64,000 nt of DNA from Lujinxingia sediminis (GTDB lineage: Bacteria; Myxococcota_A; Bradymonadia; Bradymonadales; Bradymonadaceae): positions 1,054,001 to 1,118,000 of the forward strand of contig NZ_SADD01000001.1 in the NCBI RefSeq assembly GCF_004005565.1, in the 5' to 3' direction. Both the position numbers and the translations under genes were made by a program. Shown one piece after another: positions 16,147 to 24,219 of the stretch (position 1 is its first letter; each line of letters begins with the position of its first letter). The notes under the pieces are model-generated. The model was not told where the DNA came from. It did not search any database and worked only from the letters and a program-made list of their open reading frames with translations.

Positions 16147-17007
16147 TCAGGCGTTGTAGTTGTAGAAGCCACGTCCGCTCTTACGGCCGAGCCAGCCGGC
16201 GGTCACGTAGTTACGCAGGAGCGGGCAGGGGCGGTACTTGCTGTCGCCCAGATCCTTGTGCAGCACCTCCATGATCGCCAGGCAGGTGTCCAGACCAATG
16301 AAGTCCGCCAGGGTCAGCGGCCCCATCGGCTGGTTGGTCCCGAGCTTCATGGCAGTGTCAATGTCTTCGACCGAGCCCACGCCTTCCATCAGGGCGTAGA
16401 CCGCCTCGTTGATCATGGGCATCAGGATGCGGTTCACGATGAAGCCAGCGTAGTCCTGCGCGAAGACGGTGGTCTTGCCCATCTTCTCGGCGACCGCCTT
16501 GACTTTGGCAGTGGTCTCTTCACTGGTGGCAAGGCCTTCGATGAGCTCAACGAGCTTCATCAGCGGCACCGGGTTCATAAAGTGCATGCCGACCACCTTG
16601 TCGGGGCGAGCCGTTGCACCGGCGATCTGCGTAATCGAGATGCTGGAGGTGTTGCTGGCCAGGATGGCGTGGGCCGGGGCGATCGCATCGAGCTTCTTGA
16701 AGAGCTCAAGTTTGATGGCGAGGTTCTCAACGATGGCCTCAATGATGAGGTCACTGCTGGAGAAGTCCTCCATCGAGGTGGTGGTCTTGATACGCGAGAG
16801 GGCCTGATCGCGAACGTCAGCGCTGAGGCGCTCCTTGCTCACGAGCTTATCGAGGCTTTTGGTGATCGATGCCACCCCGGCGTCGAGAGCGTCCTGGTTG
16901 AGGTCGGAGATGATCACGTCAAAGCCGGCTACCGCGGCGACCTGGGCGATGCCATTGCCCATCTGACCTGCGCCCACCACACCAATCGATTGAATCGTGC
17001 TCGACAT
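16147..17007 (-). CDS. hbd: 3-hydroxybutyryl/3-hydroxyacyl-CoA dehydrogenase
   Basis: The 286-residue enzyme oxidises 3-hydroxyacyl-CoA with NAD, or works in reverse. The N terminus has the dinucleotide-binding turn [17 protein letters not shown]. Later motifs are [40 protein letters not shown] (with the catalytic His) and [27 protein letters not shown] and [13 protein letters not shown] close the substrate domain. A GGAGG ribosome binding site stands 4 bases before the ATG. It is the first gene of the six-gene acyl-CoA operon, with a candidate promoter at 17075-17104. Confidence 0.95.
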   Translation of the reverse strand: MSSTIQSIGVVGAGQMGNGIAQVAAVAGFDVIISDLNQDALDAGVASITKSLDKLVSKERLSADVRDQALSRIKTTTSMEDFSSSDLIIEAIVENLAIKLELFKKLDAIAPAHAILASNTSSISITQIAGATARPDKVVGMHFMNPVPLMKLVELIEGLATSEETTAKVKAVAEKMGKTTVFAQDYAGFIVNRILMPMINEAVYALMEGVGSVEDIDTAMKLGTNQPMGPLTLADFIGLDTCLAIMEVLHKDLGDSKYRPCPLLRNYVTAGWLGRKSGRGFYNYNA

Positions 17008-17074
17008 ACGTCCTCCAGCTGAAATTGTTGGCAGATTGCCCGGTGAATTGCCCCGCGCTGCGGGTCGCGCCGAT

Positions 17075-17104
17075 TCGATAGCACGGCGAGTTTTAAAGGG
17101 TCAA
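17075..17104 (-). promoter_or_regulatory. Possible promoter of the acyl-CoA operon
   Basis: On the minus strand TTGACC (17104-17099) and TATCGA (17080-17075) are spaced by 18 bases, about 68 bases before the first gene. The -35 is good and the -10 is poor. Confidence 0.33.
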
Positions 17105-17202
17105 ATCACCGCCCTCTGACGTGCTGGTCAGCTCCGATGGGCTGTGCGATAGTCGGCGCACGAGATTGTCTTCGCTGAGTGACCTTGAACACGGGTTTCT
17201 GG

Positions 17203-18543
17203 ATGGCCATTTGCCCGAATTGCAAGACCAGGGTGGAGCACACCTATGCGCCGTGCCCTTCGGGCGACGGCTTTTTTGCGATCGAGGAGGCCGAGCACGC
17301 CAGTCACCCCGACGAGCGTCTTCTCGGCCGTCGTATCGGGGAGCGCTTTATCGTGGCGTCGATCCTTGGCAGCGGTTCGATGGGGTATGTCTACAAGGCC
17401 TATCAGGCGCGAGTCGATCGTATGGTGGCGCTCAAGGTCTTTCATGCGGAGAAGGTCGAAGGCACCCTGATGGGCCAGCGTACGGTGGGCTCCAGTGGGC
17501 CCGGAGGCCAGGACCGCTTCGCGCAGGAAGCGCGGGTGTTGGCCAAGCTCTCGCACCCCAATTGCGTGACCCTATATGACTTTGGGGTGAGCGATGATGA
17601 GCGTTTCCTTTACATCGCGATGGAGCACGTCGCAGGGGTCTCGCTGCGAAAAGCGGTGCGGCGAGGGCTTAAGGTAGACTCGATTCTTGAGATCGTACGC
17701 CAGATCTTGATGGCGCTTCGCGAGGCGCACTCGCTCGATATCGTGCACCGCGACTTAAAGCCGGAGAACATTATCCTCTCCTATCGGCGCTCCAGCGATG
17801 AGCAGATCGTCAAGGTGCTCGACTTCGGGATCGCCAAACTTTTGCAGCAAGATCCGCAGTCGGCGCGCACTGCCGTGGGGCTGCTCTTCGGTACGCCGGC
17901 CTATATGAGTCCGGAGCAGTGTCGCGGAGAGTCGGACATCGGGCCTGCGACCGACATCTACGCGCTGGGCTGCATGCTCTTTGAACTTGTGTGCGGCCGG
18001 CTCCCCTACATCTCGAAGTCGCCTCAGGAGATGGTGCGGATGCATCAGCTCGAAGCCATCCCCGACCTTGAGCCTCGCCCCGGGCTGAAGGTGCCGGCGG
18101 GGTTGGAAACCTTCGTGCGCACCTGCATGGCCAAGAACCCTCGGGATCGCTACGTCGATGCGCATGCCGCGCTGGTAGCCTTTGAATCGCTGGCAGGCAA
18201 AAGCTCCGGACAGGCGTTGCGCGTCAGTGCGCCCGAGGGCAGTGCGCGCAAGGGGAGGGTGACGGTGCCTGGCGATCGCATTATCGGCAACAACGTTGAG
18301 CCCGCGATTGAGCACGCCGCGCCAGCCGGACTTTCACCGCGGGCTGTGAGCGCGCAGGCTGCCGCCCCGGTGGAGGGTGTGCGCGACACGGCCAGGGGGG
18401 AGGTGGGGGGCAAGGCGTCTGCGCGCTCATCGTTTACAATGGTGCGCCAGGGCAACAACGCGCTGGTGCTCATAGCCTTGAGCGTCGTGCTGATCTTCTG
18501 TGCGTTGCTCTTCACCTACATCTACCTCTCCACGCGCGGGTGA
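17203..18543 (+). CDS. Membrane-anchored Ser/Thr protein kinase with N-terminal zinc-ribbon-like motif
   Basis: This 446-residue Hanks-type kinase is counted from the ATG at 17203; a GTG at 17179 would add eight residues. The first 20 residues hold CPNC followed by CPS, half of a zinc-ribbon. The kinase domain (about 40-310) has LGSGSMGYVYKA, VALKVF (ATP-holding Lys), IVHRDLKPENI (catalytic loop), LDFGIAKLL (the DFG metal site) and GTPAYMSPEQ, so it should be active. A 100-residue low-complexity juxtamembrane stretch and one C-terminal membrane helix (ALVLIALSVVLIFCALLFTYIYL) follow, leaving only a few residues outside. There is no extracellular sensor domain. It ends 3 bases from the convergent oxidoreductase stop. 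Confidence 0.94.
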   Translation: MAICPNCKTRVEHTYAPCPSGDGFFAIEEAEHASHPDERLLGRRIGERFIVASILGSGSMGYVYKAYQARVDRMVALKVFHAEKVEGTLMGQRTVGSSGPGGQDRFAQEARVLAKLSHPNCVTLYDFGVSDDERFLYIAMEHVAGVSLRKAVRRGLKVDSILEIVRQILMALREAHSLDIVHRDLKPENIILSYRRSSDEQIVKVLDFGIAKLLQQDPQSARTAVGLLFGTPAYMSPEQCRGESDIGPATDIYALGCMLFELVCGRLPYISKSPQEMVRMHQLEAIPDLEPRPGLKVPAGLETFVRTCMAKNPRDRYVDAHAALVAFESLAGKSSGQALRVSAPEGSARKGRVTVPGDRIIGNNVEPAIEHAAPAGLSPRAVSAQAAAPVEGVRDTARGEVGGKASARSSFTMVRQGNNALVLIALSVVLIFCALLFTYIYLSTRG

Positions 18544-18545
18544 GA

Positions 18546-19541
18546 TCACGGCCTTACCCGCAGCACGATCTTTCCGGTGGTCTGATTTGAGGCCAGAAGT
18601 CGGTGTGCGTCATCGGCCCTGTCGATGGGGAGCACCGTCTCGATGATCGGGCGCAACGCGCCGCTGACGACGTGAGGCCACACCCGGGCTTTAAACGCGA
18701 CGGTGATCGCTTCTTTTTCGGCGAGCGTGCGGCTGCGGAGTACGGAGCCTTTGATCTGAAGGCGCTTCATGAGAAGGCGGCCCAGCGAGAGCTCGGCGCT
18801 CGCCCCGCTGAGAAGTCCGATGATGATGAGGCGTCCGCCGGTGGTCAGACTTTTGAGATTGGCATCGAGGTAGGTCGCGCCTACGGGATCGAGGATCACA
18901 TCGACGCCCTCGCCATCGGTCCATTCCCGAATGGCCTCGGCGAAGTCTTCGGTGTGACGATCGATGGCGCGTTCGGCACCTAACTCGAGGATCGATTCGA
19001 GCTTGGACGCGCTGGCCGTGCCGAGGACCGGATTGCCTGTGAGGCGACAGAGTTGCAGTGCGGCTGTGCCTACGCCGGATCCTGCGGCGTGAATCAGCGC
19101 ACGCTCTCCCGCTTCCAGTTGCCCTTCGATGTAGAGGTTGAGAAAGGCGGTGTAGAAGACTTCCGGGAGGGCCGCGGCGTCTTCCATCGAGAGGGCGTCG
19201 GGAAGAGGAAGGAGGAGTGACGCCGGCGAGGCGACATACTCGGCGTATCCCCCCCCGGTGAGCAGAGCGCAGACGCGATCGCCGAGGTTGATACCCTCGA
19301 CGCCTTCACCCAACTCGACAACTTCGCCGGCTGCTTCAAGACCCATGATCGTGCTGGCGCCGGCGGGCACCGGGTAGCGTCCGCGGGCCTGCAAGAGATC
19401 AGCCCGATTGACGGCGGTGGCGTGCACCTTGATCAGAACCTCGCCAGAGGCCGGTTTGGGGCGGGGATGGTCGGTCCAGAAGAGGCGTGGGGTGTCGGAG
19501 GCGGTGTCAACTGCGATGGCGTTCATCATAGCCTTGCTCAT
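18546..19541 (-). CDS. NAD(P)H:quinone oxidoreductase / zinc-free MDR-family dehydrogenase
   Basis: The 331-residue protein belongs to the quinone-reductase branch of the medium-chain dehydrogenases. I start it at MSKAMMNAIAVD; the longer frame to 19682 overlaps the divergent gene. Motifs are HATAVNRADLLQARGRYP, GLEAAGEVVELGEGV, ALIHAAGSGVGTAALQL (NADPH-binding turn) and DVILDPVGATYLDANL. A typical C-terminal LPIDRADDAHRLLASNQTTGKIVL closes it. The structural-zinc cysteines of alcohol dehydrogenases are absent. It would reduce quinones or enones with NADPH; the natural substrate is unknown. Confidence 0.9.
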   Translation of the reverse strand: MSKAMMNAIAVDTASDTPRLFWTDHPRPKPASGEVLIKVHATAVNRADLLQARGRYPVPAGASTIMGLEAAGEVVELGEGVEGINLGDRVCALLTGGGYAEYVASPASLLLPLPDALSMEDAAALPEVFYTAFLNLYIEGQLEAGERALIHAAGSGVGTAALQLCRLTGNPVLGTASASKLESILELGAERAIDRHTEDFAEAIREWTDGEGVDVILDPVGATYLDANLKSLTTGGRLIIIGLLSGASAELSLGRLLMKRLQIKGSVLRSRTLAEKEAITVAFKARVWPHVVSGALRPIIETVLPIDRADDAHRLLASNQTTGKIVLRVRP

Positions 19542-19626
19542 CGGGGTTAAGAGGTTAGTCTGGGCGAGCCTGATGGTAGCAGACCATGCACACCTTAAAA
19601 CGAGCCTCAACCTAAAGGGAGACTTC

Positions 19627-20925
19627 ATGCGTGTGGTGATCACCCACAGCAACGCCGACTTTGACGCTCTGGCAACCCTCATCGCTGTGACGCGTCTGTG
19701 GCCGGAGGTGCGGGCCTGCCTCGTCGGGCCGACCAGCCCCTCGGTGAAGCGCTACCTCGCGTTGCATAAGGATAGCTTTGAGCTTGTGACCGTAGACGCG
19801 CTTGAGGGTGAGGCGATCGAGGAACTGATTGTGGTGGATACGCGCTCCCGCAATCGACTCAAACCTTATGCGTCGTTGTTGGAGCGGGCGCAGCGGGTGG
19901 TGGTCTTTGATCATCACGCACCCTCATCGGATGATGTGAGCGCGGATGTGGATGTGATCGAGCCAGTTGGGGCGTGCGTCACGCTGATCTGCGAGCGCCT
20001 CGAGGAGGCCGGAGTCTCACTGAGCGTGGGCGATGCGACGTTGATGATGTTGGGACTTTACGCCGACACCGGAAAGCTCTCATTTGGGAATACCAGTACG
20101 CGCGACATCCTGGCGGCGGCGTATTTGCGCAAGCAGGGCGCGCGCCTGGAAGTGGTCAATCGTTACCTGCAGCAGGAGTTCAGCGCCGATCAGCAACGCC
20201 TTCTGGTAGAGGTCATGGGCTCGGCCCGAGAGGTGGACCGAGAGGGGCTACGCCTGGCGTTGGCGACCCATGTGGGCGAGGCCTACGTCAAGGGTGCGGC
20301 CGTAGTTGTCGAGAGGGTGCTGCAGTTGACCGGGGTCGATGCGCTGGTGCTTGTGGCCCAGCAGACGGGGTCGAAAGTTGTGCAGGTGATTGCGCGCAGC
20401 AACACGCGTCATCTTGATGTGGCGGCACTCATGGGGGGCTTTGGAGGCGGCGGGCATCCTGCCGCCGCTGCCGCGAAGATCAAGCCGGGAGATGCCACCG
20501 AGGTGGCGTCCGCCATCTTCGAGAAGTTGCAGAGCTGGCCGGTCGATCCCCTGGACGTGGCTGATGTCATGAGCTCGCCAGTTCAGACCGTCGCGCATGA
20601 TACCACGCTCAGCGAGTTTCGACGCTGCCTGGAGCGCTGGGGAGTGCACGGGATGCCGGTGATGCGCGCTGGTGAGGTGGTCGGGGTGGTGTCGGGCCGT
20701 GATGTGGAGCAGGCCGTACGGCGCGGCGATTGGGAGATTCCTGTCGCCGGGTTCATGAGCCAACGGGTGATCAGCGCCTCGCCGGACGAGCCTCTCAGCG
20801 AGGCGCTTAAACGGATGACGGAGCATGATATCGGACGGCTGCCGGTGCTTGAACAGGGCGTTTTGGTCGGGATCATCTCGCGAAGCGACGCGCTGCGTCG
20901 ACTCTACAGCGAAGACGCCGAATAG
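19627..20925 (+). CDS. DHH/DHHA1 phosphoesterase with tandem CBS domains
   Basis: This 432-residue protein starts at the ATG after AAGGGAGA. The DHH domain (about 1-170) has SNADFDALATLIA, VVDTRSRNRL and VVFDHHAPSSDD, the Asp/His sites of the two metal ions in nanoRNase and exopolyphosphatase relatives. DHHA1 (about 225-300) includes GGFGGGGHPAAAAAKI. Two CBS domains (about 310-430) follow, beginning VADVMSSPVQTVA and VAGFMSQRVISAS. This order matches the front half of the fused CBS-tRNA-nucleotidyltransferase proteins, but here the polymerase domain is absent. Likely activity is hydrolysis of short RNA, pAp or cyclic dinucleotide products, gated by adenine nucleotides at the CBS pair. Confidence 0.9.
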   Translation: MRVVITHSNADFDALATLIAVTRLWPEVRACLVGPTSPSVKRYLALHKDSFELVTVDALEGEAIEELIVVDTRSRNRLKPYASLLERAQRVVVFDHHAPSSDDVSADVDVIEPVGACVTLICERLEEAGVSLSVGDATLMMLGLYADTGKLSFGNTSTRDILAAAYLRKQGARLEVVNRYLQQEFSADQQRLLVEVMGSAREVDREGLRLALATHVGEAYVKGAAVVVERVLQLTGVDALVLVAQQTGSKVVQVIARSNTRHLDVAALMGGFGGGGHPAAAAAKIKPGDATEVASAIFEKLQSWPVDPLDVADVMSSPVQTVAHDTTLSEFRRCLERWGVHGMPVMRAGEVVGVVSGRDVEQAVRRGDWEIPVAGFMSQRVISASPDEPLSEALKRMTEHDIGRLPVLEQGVLVGIISRSDALRRLYSEDAE

Positions 20926-20927
20926 GC

Positions 20928-20955
20928 TTGCGTCCGCTCGTCACGCTTTTATACC
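20928..20955 (+). promoter_or_regulatory. Possible promoter for the small membrane protein
   Basis: TTGCGT (20928-20933) and TATACC (20950-20955) are spaced by 16 bases, about 65 bases before the small gene at 21021. The match is moderate. Confidence 0.3.
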
Positions 20956-21020
20956 TTGCCCTTTCCACTTGAGCGCGCCCGTTGCGCCTTTCACGCTCGA
21001 ATCGAAGTCAGGAGATGTTC

Positions 21021-21167
21021 ATGGCCCCCAAACGTCGCCGTAAGAAAAAAGAGAGCGCCCAGCGTCACCGCGAGGCCGAGCAGTCCAAAAAATTCATGAT
21101 GCTGCTGCTGGTGATCGGTGGGCTTTTTTTGCTGGGCTTTATTGTGCTGCAGATGTTGCCGGCCTGA
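21021..21167 (+). CDS. Small single-pass membrane protein (48 residues)
   Basis: AGGAG stands 6 bases before the ATG at 21021, which makes this start much better than the longer frame from 20982. The product has a strongly basic N-terminal half (MAPKRRRKKKESAQRHREAE) and one hydrophobic helix (FMMLLLVIGGLFLLGFIVLQML) close to the C terminus. The charge pattern puts the N terminus in the cytoplasm. I do not recognise a family. It ends 3 bases before the stop of the convergent deoxynucleoside kinase gene. Confidence 0.7.
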   Translation: MAPKRRRKKKESAQRHREAEQSKKFMMLLLVIGGLFLLGFIVLQMLPA

Positions 21168-21170
21168 GCG

Positions 21171-21857
21171 TCAGTCCGTCTCAGACTCCATCGCCAGGGG
21201 GAGCTCTTCGTTGGGAGCGAGGTCGCGGTTGATGAACTCGGCGACCTCACCGAGGAAGCGTTTGCGCTCCTGGCCGCTGCGGAAGTCGCGGCTGGTCACG
21301 TCGATCTCTAAGACGTCGAGTCCATACTTGCGACGCGCGACCTGGGCGAACGTCTCGTAGTAGCCATTGAGGCCGCGCAGGAAGTCGCTGGTGATGCCGC
21401 GCTCCTCCTCGCGTCCACGCTCGGCGATGCGTTTGAGCAGCACACGGGTATCCGGGGTATGCAGCAGGATGACCTTGTTGGGCTGGCGGATCGAGTGGTT
21501 GAAGCGCTTGAAGAAGTCGAAGTAGAGATCGAGCTCGTTGTCGGTCATATGCCCCAGACCGTGCAGGTATTTGGCGAAGATCTCGGGATCTTCGATCAAC
21601 GTGCGGTCCTGGACGCAGGAGGCTCGCATGCGATCGATCTGGCCGTGATGTTCGACCCGGCGCAGCAAAAACTCCATCTGAAGGGTGAAGCTCCAGCGGG
21701 TCATGTCGCCGTAGTAATTGCGCAGAAAGCGGTTGTCGACGACCGGCTCATGGAAGAGCTCACAGCCAAAGTGGCGGGCGATGATCTTGGCGGCGGTGCT
21801 TTTTCCGGCACCGATGTTTCCGGCCAGCGCGATGAAGTGACGGGGGGAAGTGGTCAT
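21171..21857 (-). CDS. Deoxynucleoside kinase (dGK/dAK/dCK family)
   Basis: The 228-residue product phosphorylates deoxynucleosides for salvage. The ATP-binding P-loop GNIGAGKST lies near residue 14. Substrate-site motifs are FHEPVVDNRFLRNYYGD, DRTLIEDPEIFAK (the DR-T/S motif) and a lid rich in arginine (LKRIAERGREEERGI). I start it at MTTSPRHFIALAG, since upstream codons look non-coding. The family relation to deoxyguanosine/deoxyadenosine kinases is clear; base preference cannot be called. Confidence 0.92.
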   Translation of the reverse strand: MTTSPRHFIALAGNIGAGKSTAAKIIARHFGCELFHEPVVDNRFLRNYYGDMTRWSFTLQMEFLLRRVEHHGQIDRMRASCVQDRTLIEDPEIFAKYLHGLGHMTDNELDLYFDFFKRFNHSIRQPNKVILLHTPDTRVLLKRIAERGREEERGITSDFLRGLNGYYETFAQVARRKYGLDVLEIDVTSRDFRSGQERKRFLGEVAEFINRDLAPNEELPLAMESETD

Positions 21858-21915
21858 GTTCAGCTCAGTATTTACAGGGGAATCATTGCCTGAATCGGCG
21901 GCAGTGTAGCCGTGG

Positions 21916-23121
21916 TCAGGAAGGACGCAAGAATGTGTTGGCTGCACGGTTCAACCAGCGCCAGGCCGCCAGCAGCCCGATGAATGCGACGACCTCCAAC
22001 CATCCAGCAGCCGCAAAGGTTCGAGAGGCCGGGGCCACGTCGAGAAGCCAACCGCCGAGCCCAGCCCCCAGCGCGCCGCCCAGTCCGAAGACCACAAGGT
22101 AGAGGGCTCCCTGGCCGGTGGCGCGAACCTCCGGCGGTACACGTCGGTCAAGAATGGCCATCATCGCCACATAGAAGGCCCCATAACTGAAGGCGTGACC
22201 GAGCTGGGCCGCAAGGATCAAAGGCAGGCTGGTGACGTAGGCAGTGAGGAACCAGCGCAGCGCGGTCAGCGCGATGCTCAGCGCGAAGAGGGGCAGTGGG
22301 GCGATGCGTTTGAGAAGGCGCGGGGCCATCGCAAACGCGACGATCTCCGCTGCGATGCCCACGCCGACGGCCAGCCCGGGGGTCCACGCGGGAAAGTCAC
22401 GTTCTTCGCAGAGAAACACCAGAAAGAGGTTGTAGGGCATCTGGGAGGCCCAGTGCAGCGCGGCGATGGCAAAGATCACCACCAGCGGAGCACGCCACAG
22501 CTCTTTAAAGAGGCTCCAGTCCGGCCGTGGACGAGTGAGGCTTCGCTCGTCACGGGGAAGCCCCAGCGTGGCGAGGGCGGTCAGAATGGTGGCGAGCACC
22601 AGCGCCCAGGGAGTCATCGCCGCGATCTCGGCGTGGGTGTAATAGAGCCCGAGAGCTGCTGCGCCGAGCGCGGCCAGGCCAAAGCCGGCAGACCCAAAGG
22701 CGCGAAGTCGGGAGAATCCCTCGGCACCGGCGGCTCGGAGGGTAAGGGCGTCGATCAGCGGAAGGGCGCAGCCCGCCGTTAGCGCGTAGGCCAGAAGCAC
22801 TCCGAAGAGCGCCAGGGGAGCGACGACAAAGGGCAGGGCGGCGACGGCTACCACGCCACTCACCAGCAGGGCACGCGTGGTTGCTGTGAGGCGGTCGTGG
22901 CGGTCGGCCAGTGTGGCCCACAGTGGGCTTGCGAAGCTCTGGGCGATGGTGCGGGCGGCGAAGATCGTGCCGATCATCGCGCCGCTCAACCCCAGCGCCT
23001 CGAAGTGGCGGGGGAGGTAGGTGAAGACCAACACGGTTGCCAGGCTTGTGGCGTAAATCAACGCCAGAGAGCCAGCGCGGGCCCCCCCTAGCTCAGCTTC
23101 AGCGTTGTGGGGGGAGATCAT
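21916..23121 (-). CDS. MFS transporter (MFS_1-like, HcaT/PucC-type fold)
   Basis: The 401-residue protein is almost wholly hydrophobic, with about 12 predicted membrane helices. It carries the cytoplasmic loop LWATLADRHDRLTATTRALL after helix 2, a variant of the MFS loop GxLaDrxgrr. SRLRAFGSAGFGLAALGAAALG and FSYGAFYVAMMAILDRRVPPEVRATGQG match the nucleoside/3-phenylpropionate-type MFS_1-like group. Substrate is unknown. Its start overlaps the end of the upstream gene by 23 bases, so the two are coupled. Confidence 0.87.
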   Translation of the reverse strand: MISPHNAEAELGGARAGSLALIYATSLATVLVFTYLPRHFEALGLSGAMIGTIFAARTIAQSFASPLWATLADRHDRLTATTRALLVSGVVAVAALPFVVAPLALFGVLLAYALTAGCALPLIDALTLRAAGAEGFSRLRAFGSAGFGLAALGAAALGLYYTHAEIAAMTPWALVLATILTALATLGLPRDERSLTRPRPDWSLFKELWRAPLVVIFAIAALHWASQMPYNLFLVFLCEERDFPAWTPGLAVGVGIAAEIVAFAMAPRLLKRIAPLPLFALSIALTALRWFLTAYVTSLPLILAAQLGHAFSYGAFYVAMMAILDRRVPPEVRATGQGALYLVVFGLGGALGAGLGGWLLDVAPASRTFAAAGWLEVVAFIGLLAAWRWLNRAANTFLRPS

Positions 23122-23977
23122 GAGGCTCGAGTTCTCGAAGGCGCGCGGCCATCTCAGGGAGCGACTCGACGAGGTGGCGAAGCAGGTAGCTCTGCATCAC
23201 GAAGGTCGTCGAGAAGACCAGAAAATGCAGGTGGGCATCCCCCAGTCCAGGAACAAAACGCGTCAGGCTATGCTGGCCTTTACCCGAACGATCCAGGCGC
23301 TGCGAGAGATCCCGCAGCGCGCTCGACGCTCGCGTCGCCGGTGCTGGTTTTGCCGGGTCGAGCCCCTCGCCGACGGCCATTGTGGCCAGCACGCGAAAGC
23401 GCTCCGGGATCGGCGCGTCGGCGATGTAATCCTGGCGGGAAGCGACGGTTCCCGACGCCGGCGCGGGGGTCTCGGTGGCGAGCTCCGTCAGGCTGACCAG
23501 AAGTTCGAGAAGTCGTTGGCCTGCGCGATCTTTAAGCCGCTCAACCTCGTCGACTCCCCAGGTTTCGGAGGACGGCGGCGCAAAGGGGGAGAGTAACGCG
23601 GCCGCACGGGTGATGGCCTCCAGAAAGGCCGGGTCCTGAAACATGGGGCTGAGCATCAGCCGGGTCATCACAGCCTCGCGCCCGTACTCCGCGTCGACCC
23701 AGTCGAGAAACTCGAAAAAGAGCGCGGCGTTAGGGTCCAGGGCAAAACCACGCTCCATACCCCACTGGGCGAAGCGGGCCAGTGCTCCCTGAATGGCAGT
23801 GATCTGCTCCGGCTGGATCATCTCGTGCGCCAGGCGTTTCGCGATTTTCTGACCGGCTTTTTGAACCCGGGCGCCCATCTTGCGAGCACCCATTTTTCCG
23901 ACTCGCCCCAGCGTGCGGACAGCGCGGGGCGCGGGAATTCGCGCCAGAAGGCCTTTCTCTTCAGGGGTCTCGTCCAT
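23099..23977 (-). CDS. Uncharacterised helical protein upstream of the MFS transporter
   Basis: This 292-residue protein is not recognised. The N terminus is Arg/Lys-rich and amphipathic (RTLGRVGKMGARKMGARVQKAGQKI), which suggests membrane or nucleic-acid contact. The rest is predicted to be mostly helical. FFEFLDWVDAEYGREAVMTRLMLSPMF is followed by AAALLSPFAPPSSE and a Pro/Ala linker. The C-terminal helix FLVFSTTFVMQSYLLRHLVESLPEMAARL is amphipathic to hydrophobic. No catalytic motif is visible. Overlap with the MFS gene suggests a joint role. Confidence 0.72.
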   Translation of the reverse strand: MDETPEEKGLLARIPAPRAVRTLGRVGKMGARKMGARVQKAGQKIAKRLAHEMIQPEQITAIQGALARFAQWGMERGFALDPNAALFFEFLDWVDAEYGREAVMTRLMLSPMFQDPAFLEAITRAAALLSPFAPPSSETWGVDEVERLKDRAGQRLLELLVSLTELATETPAPASGTVASRQDYIADAPIPERFRVLATMAVGEGLDPAKPAPATRASSALRDLSQRLDRSGKGQHSLTRFVPGLGDAHLHFLVFSTTFVMQSYLLRHLVESLPEMAARLRELEPHDLPPQR

Positions 23978-24219
23978 AAAAAACTCGCCGCCTCAGCGGA
24001 GTCGAGCGCGCTGCAGGCACGTCATTTGCTTTGCGATTGGTAAAGCGTGCCTAGAGTTGGCGCGTCGTGGATGCGCTTCCCGGCTGGCACGCGAAGGTTG
24101 ACGCCATCGCGCTGGCGCGCCAAAAGGGAGGTGCACGATGTTAGCCACGGGGCAAGTTGTCAACGAGCGAGCCACGCTCACCAGAGTGGACGCCTCGGAT
24201 CGAGGCCCAGGATAAAATT

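Noticed and set aside
24192-24206. GCCTCG-GAT-CGAGGC hairpin as a heat-shock RNA thermometer for lon
   Set aside because: The stem does not sequester the ribosome binding site or start codon, and six base pairs alone are weak evidence.
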